NCBI GenBank assembly: GCA_025936115.1
Contig: JAICTZ010000056.1
Coordinates: forward strand, 1 to 37,991
DNA from: Polyangiaceae bacterium
GTDB lineage: Bacteria > Myxococcota_A > Polyangia > Polyangiales > Polyangiaceae
Length of the DNA: 37,991 bases
Reading direction: 5' to 3'
Within the stretch, counting starts at the first letter, position 1. Every line of letters begins with the position of its first letter. Of the stretch, positions 23,259 through 32,864 are shown one piece after another. Made by a program: the position numbers and the translations under genes. The notes beneath the pieces were generated by a model that was not told the DNA's origin, made no database searches, and worked only from the letters and a program-made list of their open reading frames with translations.

Positions 23259-26200
23259 TCAGGGCACGGGACCCCACGCGAGCTCCGCGTAGTCGTGGAA
23301 TGCGGTCACGTCGGTGTCGCTGACGAAAGCGGGCACGACGACGAGCTCGGACACGCTGCCTTGGAACAGCCCCGTCGGCAGCGTCGTCTTGGCGCCCATG
23401 ACCAGCGTGTCGAACGACAACGGGCCGACGGGCGCTTGAGCTACGCTCGACTGCGTCGTGCCGTCCACGGTCAACGTGAAGGTGTCGGGGGAGAAGCGCC
23501 AGACGACGATGTGGCTCGTGCCCGGGAGGATTGAAGTCGGGCTCGTGAAGGCCTGATCCGACGCCCAGCCTTCACCCCGTGTGATGTCGAGCCGGTTCTC
23601 GCTGCCCGCGATCTTGAAATTGCAGCGCACGTCGTGGCCCACGTTCGAGTCCCACCACGCGAGTAGCGCGCCGTCCGCGCTCGTCTGCTGCGTCTTCACG
23701 ACGGCGAGCACGGAGAATGGCTGATTGGTGCCCTCCGGCGAGCCGCTCCACGAGTCCCGTCGCAGCAGGGCCGCGCCGTTGAAGGTCACCGTCGGTTTAC
23801 CGTTCCAGCCCGTCGCGTCGTACACGGGACGGCCCGGCTCGAAGTTGTTCACGAGGGTTTGCCCGTGACCGCTGTGATCCACCCACTGCGCGACCCGACC
23901 GCTCTGCACGCTGATGTCGTTCGGCCCGGCGACGTACCACGCAGCGGGTGAGAGCAGCGCGGGCGACCACGTGCTCGTCGTAGGCGGCGTGTAACGATAG
24001 ACGAGCGTGCGGGCCTGGTTGCTCGAATTGGTGCGCGTGACGAGGTACTCGCCGTTCGAGCGCTTGAACGCGCGCAAACCCTGCGGCAAATCGGTCCAGT
24101 ACTGGTCGCCTCCGATTTCGGGGCCCGGCCAGAGCGTCGTAACCTTGGCGGTCGTCCCCGTGTCGTAGACGAGCACCTCGCCCATTCGCCGTTGGACGAA
24201 GAGCAAGTTGCCGGCCACATCGAAGCCCAGATTGGTGTAGCCCTCCGAAATGCACGTGGTGCACTCGAGGTCCGCGAAGCGCATCGCGAACTCGTCCGGA
24301 CGGTCGACATTTTGCTGAGGCGCCGGCAGCACGATGGGATATCCGGGCGCGAGTACCGGTGTCGTGTGCCAGTGATCGAAGCGCAGCACTTGCGAAGTCC
24401 CGTACGCGCACCAGCACGGATCGCTCGAACTGCCTTGACAGCCGTCCGCGAGTCCGGGTTTCGCGCCGAACAGGTACATCGTGTCGTCGCTACCCGACGC
24501 GGAGTCGTAGTGCAGCTGCAGCGTGCCTGAGGCGGGACTCGGCAGCGTCTTCGACGTGGCTGAAGCGAGCGCATAGCTCGGGAACGAGGCACCCGACTGG
24601 AAACTCGGCGTGAGCTCCCAAGTGCTCCCGGCCCAGCCGAGCCACAGGTGTCCATTGTCGTCGACCTCCGCCACCGGCAGCCCTGGCGGCAGGCTCGACG
24701 ACGGCATCGTTTCCACCTCGCACGTACCGCTGAACCCGTCACACGGCTTGCACGGATCCGGATCGGTGCCGCGATCCTCGACGCCGTCGCCGTCGCGATC
24801 GATCCAGAGTCGCAGACAACCAGGAATATCGGGGATCGCTTCGTTGCAAGAATCGCCGTCGCGCACGGGTTGGTAATGCAGCGAACCGAAGGGGACCGCG
24901 ATCTCGCTCGTGTCGGTCGCAAAGCGATAAAAGCGGAGCTCCCCAGTGTTCATGATTTGATAGAGGAACCGAGAGCGTCCGCCCCCCGGCGGCGTCAATC
25001 GGCGCATGAGCATCGCGAGCCCGCCCGGAGCGAGCGCGTCGCCGTAGCGGTCGCCGAGCGTGGCGCCGTCGAACGGCGAGACTGTGACGGCCTTGAAGCC
25101 CCACTCCTTCCCCGCTTCCGTCTGCGACGGATCGAAGGAGAAGTGTTTGGTCATCGTGTAGTAGTCGTGCCCGTCCGTGTCGGGATCGAACGAGCCGGAC
25201 TCCGGCAAGAGGCCGAAGAGCCCCCACGCGAGCGTGCCGCTCGGGGTGAATTTGCGAATGTCCACCTGGGGCGCGGACGACGCCACGTAGACGTCGCCCT
25301 GACCGTCGACAGCGGCTTTCAGCGGGCTGAAGAAGCGCTTCCAGCCGCCGGCGGCAGGATCGTTCACGAGCCCGGGCGTGGAACCGGAGAACAGGCCGCC
25401 CGCTGGGCCGTAATCCGAGCAAGCCAGCGTGCCGTGCAGGCTCGTGCAGATGAGAATGCTCTGGCGCGGACCGTTGTCGGCAATGAGCAGTCGATCGTCG
25501 CTTGCGCTAGAGGTCGGGCCCGGATCGATGGTGACGCCCACCGGGTTGAAAGGTGTTCCGGCGGGGTACCCGAGCGCCGCGGCAGTGATCTCGAGCGGTG
25601 ACGCGCCGCCGCAGCGGCTGCCGTCAGCGTGCAGACATTGGATCACGCCGGGCCGCTTGATTTGAAAATTGCCGGGATAGCGCGAACGCTCGACCGAGCA
25701 CGGACAAAAGTAGCGGTACGAGCCCGGCGGATAGCAAGACCCCGGCGGGTCCGGACATTGCGTCTTGTCCTCGTTCACATTGAGACATGTCCCGAGATCC
25801 AAAACGGGATAGTCGGTGGCCTCCTGCACGACCCAGATGTCGCCGCCGTCGTCCGCGGCGAGCGCACCCGGCGTGGCGGGAGCACCCGTCTGGTCAGTGA
25901 AGTCGAACTTGGTCGGACTATTGGGATTTTGGGCGTCTTGAATGCGAATCGTCGAATTGCGCGTCGGAGCGAGCGGCGGCGAGCGGTACGGGCAGAGCCC
26001 CTGCTCCTTCTGCTCGTTGACCGCGACGTCACTCAAGTAAACCCGACCGTGACTCGCGGCGAGCCCGCCGATGAGCCCCAGCGTGGGCTGGCCGAAGTCG
26101 ACGAACGGCTGGCTTGCGGGCGACAAGTCGGCCATCTGACGGCGCTCGACGCGACTGCCCGGCGCGCATGGCTCCGCGCTCGTTCGCGTCGCGAGATAGA

Positions 26201-27251
26201 TCTGTTCCGTCGAAGGATCCCCCGCGATACCGCCCTGATAGAACCCGAAAGTAGTCAGATTGCCGACAGGCAGCTTCCTGAGCGTGCCGGTCGCCTCGAT
26301 CACATTGAGCGAGTGATTGCCCTCGGCAGCCTGCGAGTACTTGTACGTCGTGCCGTCGGGCGCGACGTACATGTCGTGCATACCGAACGACACGAAGTCC
26401 GTGGACTGCTTGCCAAAGCTGCTGCCAATCCAGCTCGTGCGGTGGTCGAGGTGGGGCGCGCCCACGTAGATGTCGTCGAAGGTGGCGCTCGCGTTCTGCA
26501 CCTGACCAGACACGAAAATGCCGACGAGCGCGTCGTTGCTGACGAGCTCACCGCCGATATTTCCGGTCCAAACCGCGCCGTCGTTCGAGCGCTGAAACAA
26601 GAAGTCGCGCCCCACACGCTGGAGGCGTAGCCAGAAGCTGTCTCCCACACGCGTCCTCCCTCCGCCGCCGCCCATCGCGGGCGCTTGGTTCGGGACTTGG
26701 CTGCGCGTCGAAACGCGGACGACGCCGAGGTTGTCGTCGCTCGTCGTGCACGACTCCGCGGTCTCTGGCTCGTAAAAGCCCGCCGCCATCAGCGCCTTCC
26801 CCGCCGTGTCGTCTCGAATCATGACGCCCATTTGAGAAAGGCGAGGGTTGCCGGCAGCGGGCGTAACGTGCACGGCTACTTCGATGTCCTCGGGACGCGG
26901 CGCACCGAGCCCGTCCGTCGTATGCGGCACGCGCGTGTAGACGAAGAGCACGCCGTCATCGTCGGTATTTTCGTCCGGATCGCCAGACCTGACGACGCCG
27001 TCCCCGTTGCTCGTCAGCGAGATGCTGTCGGCAGCCACGCTCCACTGACCGGTTACGGGTTGTCCGAGCGTGTCGCCCATCGTGACCGCGCACCACGTCG
27101 TTCCGCCGAACTGGAACGCATTCGGGCAGGAAGTCGCGTCAGCCTGCGCGCTGGCGCGCACCGTTTCGCCCGCGCGGTTGCCGGAAGTGCAGCCAAGCAG
27201 CAAAAGCCCGGCAAAAATGTACCCCGCTATCCCACTCTTCCGCCCGCGCAT
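23259..27251 (-). CDS. Large lipoprotein with lectin-like N- and C-terminal domains
   Basis: The 1330-residue precursor has lipobox GLLLLGCTS (Cys about 21). Residues of about 40-270 look like a DUF1349-type concanavalin-like fold (MGVMIRDDTAGKALMAAGF, FWLRLQRVGRDFLFQRSNDG, ATFDDIYVG). The middle, about 275-1100, reads as repeated blade-like segments (DGGDIWVVQEA, VDGQGDVYVASS, VDDNGHLWLGWAG) suggesting a beta-propeller, interrupted by Cys-rich parts. A calcium-type DRDGDGVED motif lies near residue 815. The last 220 residues resemble a laminin-G-like domain (AQWVDHSGHGQTL, KPTVTFNGAALL, FTLTVDGTTQ, GSVSELVVV). The start has GGGAGG upstream. Binding to a surface polymer is a fair guess; function is unknown. 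Confidence 0.8.
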   Translation of the reverse strand: MRGRKSGIAGYIFAGLLLLGCTSGNRAGETVRASAQADATSCPNAFQFGGTTWCAVTMGDTLGQPVTGQWSVAADSISLTSNGDGVVRSGDPDENTDDDGVLFVYTRVPHTTDGLGAPRPEDIEVAVHVTPAAGNPRLSQMGVMIRDDTAGKALMAAGFYEPETAESCTTSDDNLGVVRVSTRSQVPNQAPAMGGGGGRTRVGDSFWLRLQRVGRDFLFQRSNDGAVWTGNIGGELVSNDALVGIFVSGQVQNASATFDDIYVGAPHLDHRTSWIGSSFGKQSTDFVSFGMHDMYVAPDGTTYKYSQAAEGNHSLNVIEATGTLRKLPVGNLTTFGFYQGGIAGDPSTEQIYLATRTSAEPCAPGSRVERRQMADLSPASQPFVDFGQPTLGLIGGLAASHGRVYLSDVAVNEQKEQGLCPYRSPPLAPTRNSTIRIQDAQNPNSPTKFDFTDQTGAPATPGALAADDGGDIWVVQEATDYPVLDLGTCLNVNEDKTQCPDPPGSCYPPGSYRYFCPCSVERSRYPGNFQIKRPGVIQCLHADGSRCGGASPLEITAAALGYPAGTPFNPVGVTIDPGPTSSASDDRLLIADNGPRQSILICTSLHGTLACSDYGPAGGLFSGSTPGLVNDPAAGGWKRFFSPLKAAVDGQGDVYVASSAPQVDIRKFTPSGTLAWGLFGLLPESGSFDPDTDGHDYYTMTKHFSFDPSQTEAGKEWGFKAVTVSPFDGATLGDRYGDALAPGGLAMLMRRLTPPGGGRSRFLYQIMNTGELRFYRFATDTSEIAVPFGSLHYQPVRDGDSCNEAIPDIPGCLRLWIDRDGDGVEDRGTDPDPCKPCDGFSGTCEVETMPSSSLPPGLPVAEVDDNGHLWLGWAGSTWELTPSFQSGASFPSYALASATSKTLPSPASGTLQLHYDSASGSDDTMYLFGAKPGLADGCQGSSSDPCWCAYGTSQVLRFDHWHTTPVLAPGYPIVLPAPQQNVDRPDEFAMRFADLECTTCISEGYTNLGFDVAGNLLFVQRRMGEVLVYDTGTTAKVTTLWPGPEIGGDQYWTDLPQGLRAFKRSNGEYLVTRTNSSNQARTLVYRYTPPTTSTWSPALLSPAAWYVAGPNDISVQSGRVAQWVDHSGHGQTLVNNFEPGRPVYDATGWNGKPTVTFNGAALLRRDSWSGSPEGTNQPFSVLAVVKTQQTSADGALLAWWDSNVGHDVRCNFKIAGSENRLDITRGEGWASDQAFTSPTSILPGTSHIVVWRFSPDTFTLTVDGTTQSSVAQAPVGPLSFDTLVMGAKTTLPTGLFQGSVSELVVVPAFVSDTDVTAFHDYAELAWGPVP

Positions 27252-27577
27252 GCATGTCCTCCCTGAAAGGAAGCGATACCGTAGCTCTGAATGCGCGCCC
27301 GTTCAATGAATAACGACGCGGCCGGCTCGATCGGCCTCAAGATTGTTGAATACGGTACGGCTGTCAGGCTGTGGATAACCGCACTGCTGTTCGGCGACGC
27401 TTCACGAGAAAGCGCCACCCCCGCGTTACCATGGATTTCACGACGCTTCTGAGCCGTCACCGCGGGTCAAAAATTCAAGGCGGGTGTGCACGGCGGTGTT
27501 GCCTTTCGGCGCAGCCGTGTGTCCGTCTGAGCGGAGGGGATTTGCACGTGACTCACAACCAGGAAGGGAAGCGAGCC
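27252..27577. other. Divergent intergenic region with consensus DnaA-box-like site
   Basis: This 326-nt gap separates the 1330-residue lipoprotein and a small hypothetical gene. It holds a perfect TGTGGATAA site (27370-27378), the reverse complement of the DnaA box TTATCCACA. No cluster of such sites is seen, so it is not an origin. An upstream open frame from 27371 is not supported by a ribosome site. Confidence 0.5.
27278..27306 (-). promoter_or_regulatory. Candidate sigma70-type promoter of large lipoprotein gene
   Basis: On the minus strand TTGAAC and TACGGT are separated by exactly 17 nt, about 27 nt upstream of the start codon. The -10 matches consensus weakly, so this is tentative. 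Confidence 0.3.
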
Positions 27578-28003
27578 ATGATTGGACCTGACCAAGACTT
27601 GAGTGATTTCCCGCGTTGGCTCTGGCCGTACATCCGCACGGCCGATCTGGCCCAAAGTAAGGTGTTTGCCAAGTTGCGCACGAGCGGTGAAGCCGCTTTC
27701 GAGACGCAGCCAAAACTGGCGCGCACCGCGCATTTGTCGCTCATCGTCCAGGCGATTGGCCTCAAAGTCACCGCCGCGCAGCTCCCGGGCGAAATGGGTA
27801 AGGCGCTAGCCATCGCCGCGGATCATTCGATCGGCGAGTACATCGACGACTACTGCGGCACCCCGCCGAGCAAGCATCCACCGAAGCCCCACGTCCAAGA
27901 GCTCGCGACAGAGCTCGCCGTCCTCGCCGCCTCGTTCAGCAACGAGAAAATCGGACAAGAGTTCGCACGAGCCGCGAGCGCGCTCGGCGAGCGCGCGCGT
28001 TAG
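27578..28003 (+). CDS. Small hypothetical protein
   Basis: This is a 141-residue protein with no recognizable signal peptide or membrane segment. The sequence is mostly helical: FPRWLWPYIRTADLAQSKVF, then LSLIVQAIGLKVTAAQLPGE and a final helix ELATELAVLAASFSNEKIG. There is a YIDDYCGTPPSKHPPKPH turn in the middle. I see no named family. The ATG at 27578 is chosen because AGGAAGGGAAG lies just upstream; a longer frame from 27371 has no ribosome site and an unlikely N-terminus. It precedes the P-type ATPase gene by 67 nt on the same strand and may be co-transcribed with it. Confidence 0.7.
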   Translation: MIGPDQDLSDFPRWLWPYIRTADLAQSKVFAKLRTSGEAAFETQPKLARTAHLSLIVQAIGLKVTAAQLPGEMGKALAIAADHSIGEYIDDYCGTPPSKHPPKPHVQELATELAVLAASFSNEKIGQEFARAASALGERAR

Positions 28004-28070
28004 CGCGCTGGCACGGCCTCGTGGGGACGATGGAGCAGCTCGGCATCGGCTGAACGGCTTCGAGTCCCAC

Positions 28071-30932
28071 ATGTCCATGGCGGAGCCGGGCACGACCGGC
28101 TATTCGAATGCGGTGACTGAGCCGCAATGGCACGAGCGTTCGGCTACAGAGGTCGTGGCGGCGCTGAAGAGCGACGCCGAGCGCGGGCTCACGCAGGCCG
28201 AGGCGACGCTCCGCCTGAAACAACACGGCAAAAACGAGCTCGATGCCGAGAAGCCGACGCCGGAGTGGAAGAAATTCCTGGCCCAGTTTGCCGACATGCT
28301 CGTCGTGCTGCTGCTGGTGGCGACAGGCATCTCGTTCGCGCTTTGGCTCCACGAGCGCGAGTCGTCGCTGCCGTACGAAGCCCTCGCCATCTTCTCTGTC
28401 GTGTTGCTGAACGCGGTGATGGGCTACCTTCAGGAGTCGCGCGCGGAGAAGGCCGTGGCTGCGCTCAAGCGTATGTCGGCTGCGCACGCGATCGTCATTC
28501 GTGACGGAGAGCGCAAGAGCATCGCGTCCGACGAGGTGGTCGTCGGTGATGTGCTGCTGCTCGAAGAGGGCAACACGGTTTCGGCCGACGCGCGCTTGCT
28601 CGAGGTCACCTCGCTGCAGACGGCCGAAGCGGGGCTCACGGGCGAGAGCTTGCCTGTCTCGAAAGAGGTGGAGGCGATCGCCGGCGACGTGCCGCTCGGC
28701 GATCGTCACGACTGCGTCTTCAGCGGCACTGCGGTCACGTACGGCCACGGTAAGGCAATCGCCGTCGCGATAGGCATGCAGACTCAGATGGGGCGCATCG
28801 CCGGAGCGTTGCGCTCGACGGTGAGCGACCCCACGCCGCTGCAACGCGAGCTCACCCGCCTCGGGCGCCGGCTCGGCATCGTGGTCATCGCGATCGCCGT
28901 CGTGATGATGATCACGATCATCCTGGTCGAGAAGGTGAGCGGTGCCGCGGCGCTGTTCGACGTGCTCGTCCTCGGCATCGCGTTGGCGGTGGCGGCGGTG
29001 CCCGAGGGCCTGCCGGCGGTCGTCACAGCGGTGTTGTCGCTCGGCGTGCAGCGCATGGCGAAGCGCAACGCGATCGTGCGGCGCCTCACTGCGGTCGAGG
29101 CGCTGGGGTCGGCGAACGTCATCGCTTCCGACAAGACCGGTACGCTGACGAAGAACGAAATGACGGTGCGGGCGGTCGTCACTGCGAGCGGGAAGGTGCT
29201 GCTCGAGGGCACCGGTTACGCGCCCGAAGGACGGGTGACCCGCGAGGGCGGCGGGGCAATCGACTCCGCGCTGAGGATCGAGCTCGAGCGGGCCCTGGCG
29301 GTGGCCGACCGGGCGAACAACGCGGAGTTACAAGAGAACGACGGCAAGTGGGTCGTGCAAGGCGATCCGACCGAGGGCGCGCTGCTCGTGGCGGCGCGCA
29401 AGGTAGGACTGAGCCCCGAGCGGCTCGAGCAGCGTTTCACCAGGCTCGGCGAGGTACCGTTCTCGTCGCAACGCAAGCTGATGTCGACGATTCACTCCGA
29501 TGCCGAACGCAAGGAGCGCGTCCTAGTCTTCACCAAGGGCGCTCCGGACGTGCTGTTGAACCGTTGCCAAGCGGAGCTCATCGGAGACCAGAACCGAACG
29601 CTCGACGATGCGCGGCGCGCCGAGATCGTGCAGGCTTCGGAACAGCTCGCGCGGGAGGCGTTGCGCACCATCGGCGTGGCGGTGCGAGAATTGCCCGCGG
29701 CCGCGTTCGACGCGAAGGGCGCAATCGAGAACGCCGAGCACCATCTCGTCTTCGTCGGTCTCATCGGCATGATCGATCCGCCGCGGGACGAGGTTAAGGA
29801 AGCCGTCGCGCGCGCGCACGCCGCCGGCATTCGCGCACTGATGATCACGGGTGATCACCCCGAAACCGCGAAAGTCATCGCCAGGGAGCTCGGCATCAGC
29901 GCCGGCGGACGGGTGCTCAGCGGGCCGGAGCTCCAGAAGATGACGGACGCGGACCTGACCGAAGCGTCGCGCGAGGTGTCCGTGTATGCGCGCGTGAACC
30001 CCGACCACAAGCTGCGCATCGTGAAGGCGCTGCAGCGCGATGGCGCGATCGTCGCGATGACTGGCGACGGCGTGAACGACGCGCCGGCGCTCAAGACTGC
30101 GGACATCGGCGTGGCGATGGGTATCACCGGGACCGACGTGTCGAAAGAAGCGGCCGACATCGTGCTCTCCGACGACAACTTCGCGTCGATCGTGGCGGCG
30201 GTGGAGGAGGGGCGGGCCATCTTTTCGAACATCCGTAAGTTCCTCCGTTACCTGCTCGGGTCGAACATCGGCGAGGTGATGACGATGTTCTTGGGCGTCG
30301 TGTTGGCTGACCTCATCGGTCTAAAGCACCCCGAAGGTGGAGCGGTGGTGCTTCCGCTGCTCGCGACCCAGATGCTGTGGGTGAACCTGGTCACGGACGG
30401 GGCTCCGGCGCTGGCGCTGGGGGTCGATCCGGCGGACGACGCAGTGATGCACCGGCTTCCGCGGTCGCGAGCCGAACGCGTGGTGACCGGCAAGATGTGG
30501 TTCGGCATCGTCCTCACCGGGATCGTCACGGCAGTGGGCACGCTGGCGGTGCTGGACGCGAGCATGCCGGGCGGCCTGCTCGAGGGCCACGGTGATTTGC
30601 GCTACGGCCAGACGCGCGCGTTCACCACGCTGGTCGGCTTCTCGCTGTTCACGGTGTTCACCTCGCGCTCCGACGAGCGGAGCGCGTTTCGGCGGCTGTT
30701 CGTCAACGGGTGGCTATGGGGCGCGGTGCTGCTGTCCGCAGCGCTGCAGGCGGCGGTCGTGTACGTACCCGTCTTGCAGGCGGCATTCGGCACGGTCCCC
30801 CTGGCACCGGGCGATTGGTTACTCTGCATCAGCGTGGCAAGCTCCGTCCTGTGGGCGCGTGAAATCGACAAGCTACTCGCCCGCGGGCGGGCGCAGCCTG
30901 GGCTCGCTTCGCTCCAGCGTAACGCCCACTGA
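28071..30932 (+). CDS. P2A-type cation (Ca2+)-transporting P-type ATPase
   Basis: This 953-residue membrane pump exports cations by ATP hydrolysis. The N-terminal cation-ATPase domain (EVVAALKSDAERGLTQAEA) is followed by M1-M2, the actuator TGES loop (AEAGLTGESLPVSKEV) and M4 with VAAVPEGLPAVV. The phosphorylated Asp is near residue 354 in SDKTGTLTKNE. Then come the nucleotide domain (VFTKGAPDVLL) and the hinge TGDGVNDAPALK. M5 has SNIGEV and M6 WVNLVTDGAPA, which keep the Asn, Glu, Asn, Thr and Asp ligands of SERCA-type Ca2+ ATPases, so calcium is the likely substrate; manganese is possible. ATG 28071 or 28077. A hairpin follows 5 nt after the stop. Confidence 0.93.
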   Translation: MSMAEPGTTGYSNAVTEPQWHERSATEVVAALKSDAERGLTQAEATLRLKQHGKNELDAEKPTPEWKKFLAQFADMLVVLLLVATGISFALWLHERESSLPYEALAIFSVVLLNAVMGYLQESRAEKAVAALKRMSAAHAIVIRDGERKSIASDEVVVGDVLLLEEGNTVSADARLLEVTSLQTAEAGLTGESLPVSKEVEAIAGDVPLGDRHDCVFSGTAVTYGHGKAIAVAIGMQTQMGRIAGALRSTVSDPTPLQRELTRLGRRLGIVVIAIAVVMMITIILVEKVSGAAALFDVLVLGIALAVAAVPEGLPAVVTAVLSLGVQRMAKRNAIVRRLTAVEALGSANVIASDKTGTLTKNEMTVRAVVTASGKVLLEGTGYAPEGRVTREGGGAIDSALRIELERALAVADRANNAELQENDGKWVVQGDPTEGALLVAARKVGLSPERLEQRFTRLGEVPFSSQRKLMSTIHSDAERKERVLVFTKGAPDVLLNRCQAELIGDQNRTLDDARRAEIVQASEQLAREALRTIGVAVRELPAAAFDAKGAIENAEHHLVFVGLIGMIDPPRDEVKEAVARAHAAGIRALMITGDHPETAKVIARELGISAGGRVLSGPELQKMTDADLTEASREVSVYARVNPDHKLRIVKALQRDGAIVAMTGDGVNDAPALKTADIGVAMGITGTDVSKEAADIVLSDDNFASIVAAVEEGRAIFSNIRKFLRYLLGSNIGEVMTMFLGVVLADLIGLKHPEGGAVVLPLLATQMLWVNLVTDGAPALALGVDPADDAVMHRLPRSRAERVVTGKMWFGIVLTGIVTAVGTLAVLDASMPGGLLEGHGDLRYGQTRAFTTLVGFSLFTVFTSRSDERSAFRRLFVNGWLWGAVLLSAALQAAVVYVPVLQAAFGTVPLAPGDWLLCISVASSVLWAREIDKLLARGRAQPGLASLQRNAH

Positions 30933-30937
30933 GAGAA

Positions 30938-30967
30938 CGACGTGGCCTCACTCAGGAACCCACGTCG
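30938..30967 (+). terminator. Hairpin after P-type ATPase
   Basis: A perfect 8-bp stem, CGACGTGG (30938-30945) and CCACGTCG (30960-30967), with a 14-nt loop starts 5 nt after the ATPase stop. It has no T-run, so termination is likely but not certain. Confidence 0.5.
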
Positions 30968-31154
30968 ACGCACCCTTCACGCTACTGTCACGCTGTCCGT
31001 GTTCGCCTATTGGCGAATGTTGGAGCAAGGTGCAACTCGCGTGGCGCCGCTCCTGCCGCGGGAACAGGCCGCTTACGGCATCGCGAGTCAGAGCGTCGAC
31101 GCCGAAACGTTGAGTCTGTTCCAGAGGTGTGCATTCGCCAGCACCGGGGGCGCA

Positions 31155-32864
31155 TCACTCCGGCAGCGTGTATCGTGCATGAATCAGGTCGCGGATCATT
31201 CGTCGCGTCTGCGCGGGCGAAAGGTCATGACGGTGCTCGATGCGCTCGGCTCGTTCCGCCAGCTCGGCATCGCGAATGGCATGACGAAACCAGCGCGAGT
31301 AGTCCCCGCGCCGTAGGTGGAACAGCCATGTCTCTTCATCGATACCCTCCGCCAGATGGGAAAACATCGAGAGATTGTGCGCCTTGAGGTTGGACCGTCC
31401 TTCAGGTCCACGGAAATAGAAGCTGTGCCAGCGCAGGTCGCCTTCCGCATACTTGCGGTGATGCCGGATGCGTTCCGCGCGCCCCGGCGCGGGCCGCATC
31501 GCGAACGGCAGTTGCCCGGCACTCGCGAACCACACGACGACCTGACCCGGTTCGTAGGTCAGCGCCTGCGGCCAATCGAGTCGCCGACTCGTGGCGCGCG
31601 CAAACTCCTCCAGTGTCTGCTCGGGCGCGGGTCCGATCGCAATGACGACATCGACTGCCGCCAGCATCGTTGGCGAAAGGTGCTCGGGGTGCACGGTGAT
31701 GAGCAACGTTTCGCCGACTTGCCGTGGCAGCGCCAAATCGGCAGGTCCTCCGGAACCGGGTAGCGCATGGTGTGCCTCGTCCAGCACGACCCAATGCGGC
31801 CGGCCGACGCGGGTGCGCAGCGCGTGCACGTGGGGTATCAGCTGCGCGAGAAAGTCAGGGCGATCGGAGAGGGCAATACCGAGCAAGTTGATGCTCAGGT
31901 TCACCTTCGGGTCTTCGAGAATGGCGAGAATCTCGCCGATGCTCGGGGCGCGCCATTGGTTGCCCAGCGCGACGAGCTTCTCCAGCGTGCCGTAGTCCCC
32001 CTCGGGGTCGAGGACGCAGACCTGATAGTCCTTGTCGATCAGGCGCTCGATGATGCCGGCCGCCAGCGTCGACTTGCCGCTGCCCGACGGCCCTGCGACG
32101 AGAATGTTCCGTCCGTACGGCGCGATGCGTAGGGCAGAGCCGTCGAGCCGGTTGCCGAGCAGGATCAGGTTGCGATCGATTTGCTCGGGGACGCGCGCGA
32201 GATCGTCCTTGACGAGCTCGTCGATCAACTCGCGCACGCCGGCGCCGCTGGGGCTTGCGGTGACGATCGCAACATGTTCTTTGAGCGAGTCCGTTGCGTT
32301 CGCCACGGCGACCGCGCACTCGCACCGTTCGAGGAAGGAATGGTCGTTTTCCGCGTCCCCGACACCCACGGCCTCGTGGCGTGACAGCCCGAGCTTGCGC
32401 AGCGCATGCTCCATGCCGCTCGCCTTGTTGATACCCGCCGGCAGAATCATGACGGTGCCACGATTGCCGATCACCTGAGCCTCGAGCCCGAGCTCCCATA
32501 CGGCGTCCTGCACGGCAGCGCGCTGCGACGCGCTCGTCGCCACGATCACCTCGCCGACCTCGAGCGGCGTGACCGAGCGGGCTCGCAACGCTTTCAGCAG
32601 GCTCTTGGAAGGAGGGTTACCAAGGACACGCTCCTCGCGGGTAAGGGGCTCGTAGACCACGGCACCATTCTCGGCGACGATGAGATCGAACAGGTTCGGA
32701 TAGGCGCAGTCTGCCAGCAGGTGTTTCAGCCGGCGGCCGGTGACCATGATCGCGCGTCGCCCGGATGCCTTCAGACGCTCGAGCGCCAGCGCGGTCTCCG
32801 CGGACATGCGATCATGGTCGGCCAATGTGCCGTCATAGTCGGCCACGAGCGTGAGGTAACGCAT
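31155..32864 (-). CDS. HAD-IIB phosphatase fused to HerA-type ATPase
   Basis: This is a 569-residue fusion. Residues 1-230 are a HAD-IIB hydrolase of the Cof/sucrose-phosphatase kind: motif I VADYDGTLAD with nucleophile Asp 9, motif II VTGRR, the catalytic Lys in PAGINKASG, and motif IV GVGDAENDHSF near 173. Residues of about 240-460 are a P-loop ATPase: Walker A AGPSGSGKSTLAAG (about 256-264), a VLDPEGDYG strand typical of HerA/VirB4-type ATPases, and Walker B HWVVLDEAHHALP near 360. The last 100 residues (WHSFYFRGPEGRSNL, SMFSHLAEGIDEETWLFHL, GDYSRWFRHAI) form a third domain similar to one found next to sugar-phosphatase-like proteins, which I cannot name securely. The physiological role is unknown. 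It is convergent with the P-type ATPase gene. Confidence 0.88.
   Translation of the reverse strand: MRYLTLVADYDGTLADHDRMSAETALALERLKASGRRAIMVTGRRLKHLLADCAYPNLFDLIVAENGAVVYEPLTREERVLGNPPSKSLLKALRARSVTPLEVGEVIVATSASQRAAVQDAVWELGLEAQVIGNRGTVMILPAGINKASGMEHALRKLGLSRHEAVGVGDAENDHSFLERCECAVAVANATDSLKEHVAIVTASPSGAGVRELIDELVKDDLARVPEQIDRNLILLGNRLDGSALRIAPYGRNILVAGPSGSGKSTLAAGIIERLIDKDYQVCVLDPEGDYGTLEKLVALGNQWRAPSIGEILAILEDPKVNLSINLLGIALSDRPDFLAQLIPHVHALRTRVGRPHWVVLDEAHHALPGSGGPADLALPRQVGETLLITVHPEHLSPTMLAAVDVVIAIGPAPEQTLEEFARATSRRLDWPQALTYEPGQVVVWFASAGQLPFAMRPAPGRAERIRHHRKYAEGDLRWHSFYFRGPEGRSNLKAHNLSMFSHLAEGIDEETWLFHLRRGDYSRWFRHAIRDAELAERAERIEHRHDLSPAQTRRMIRDLIHARYTLPE

Noticed and set aside
27370..27378. 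Replication origin at the DnaA-box-like site
   Set aside because: Only one site is present, with no cluster, AT-rich unwinding region, or dnaA/dnaN genes nearby.
30942..31316. 124-codon plus-strand frame after the P-type ATPase
   Set aside because: It overlaps the hairpin and runs antisense into the end of the HAD-HerA gene; no ribosome site or recognizable domain.
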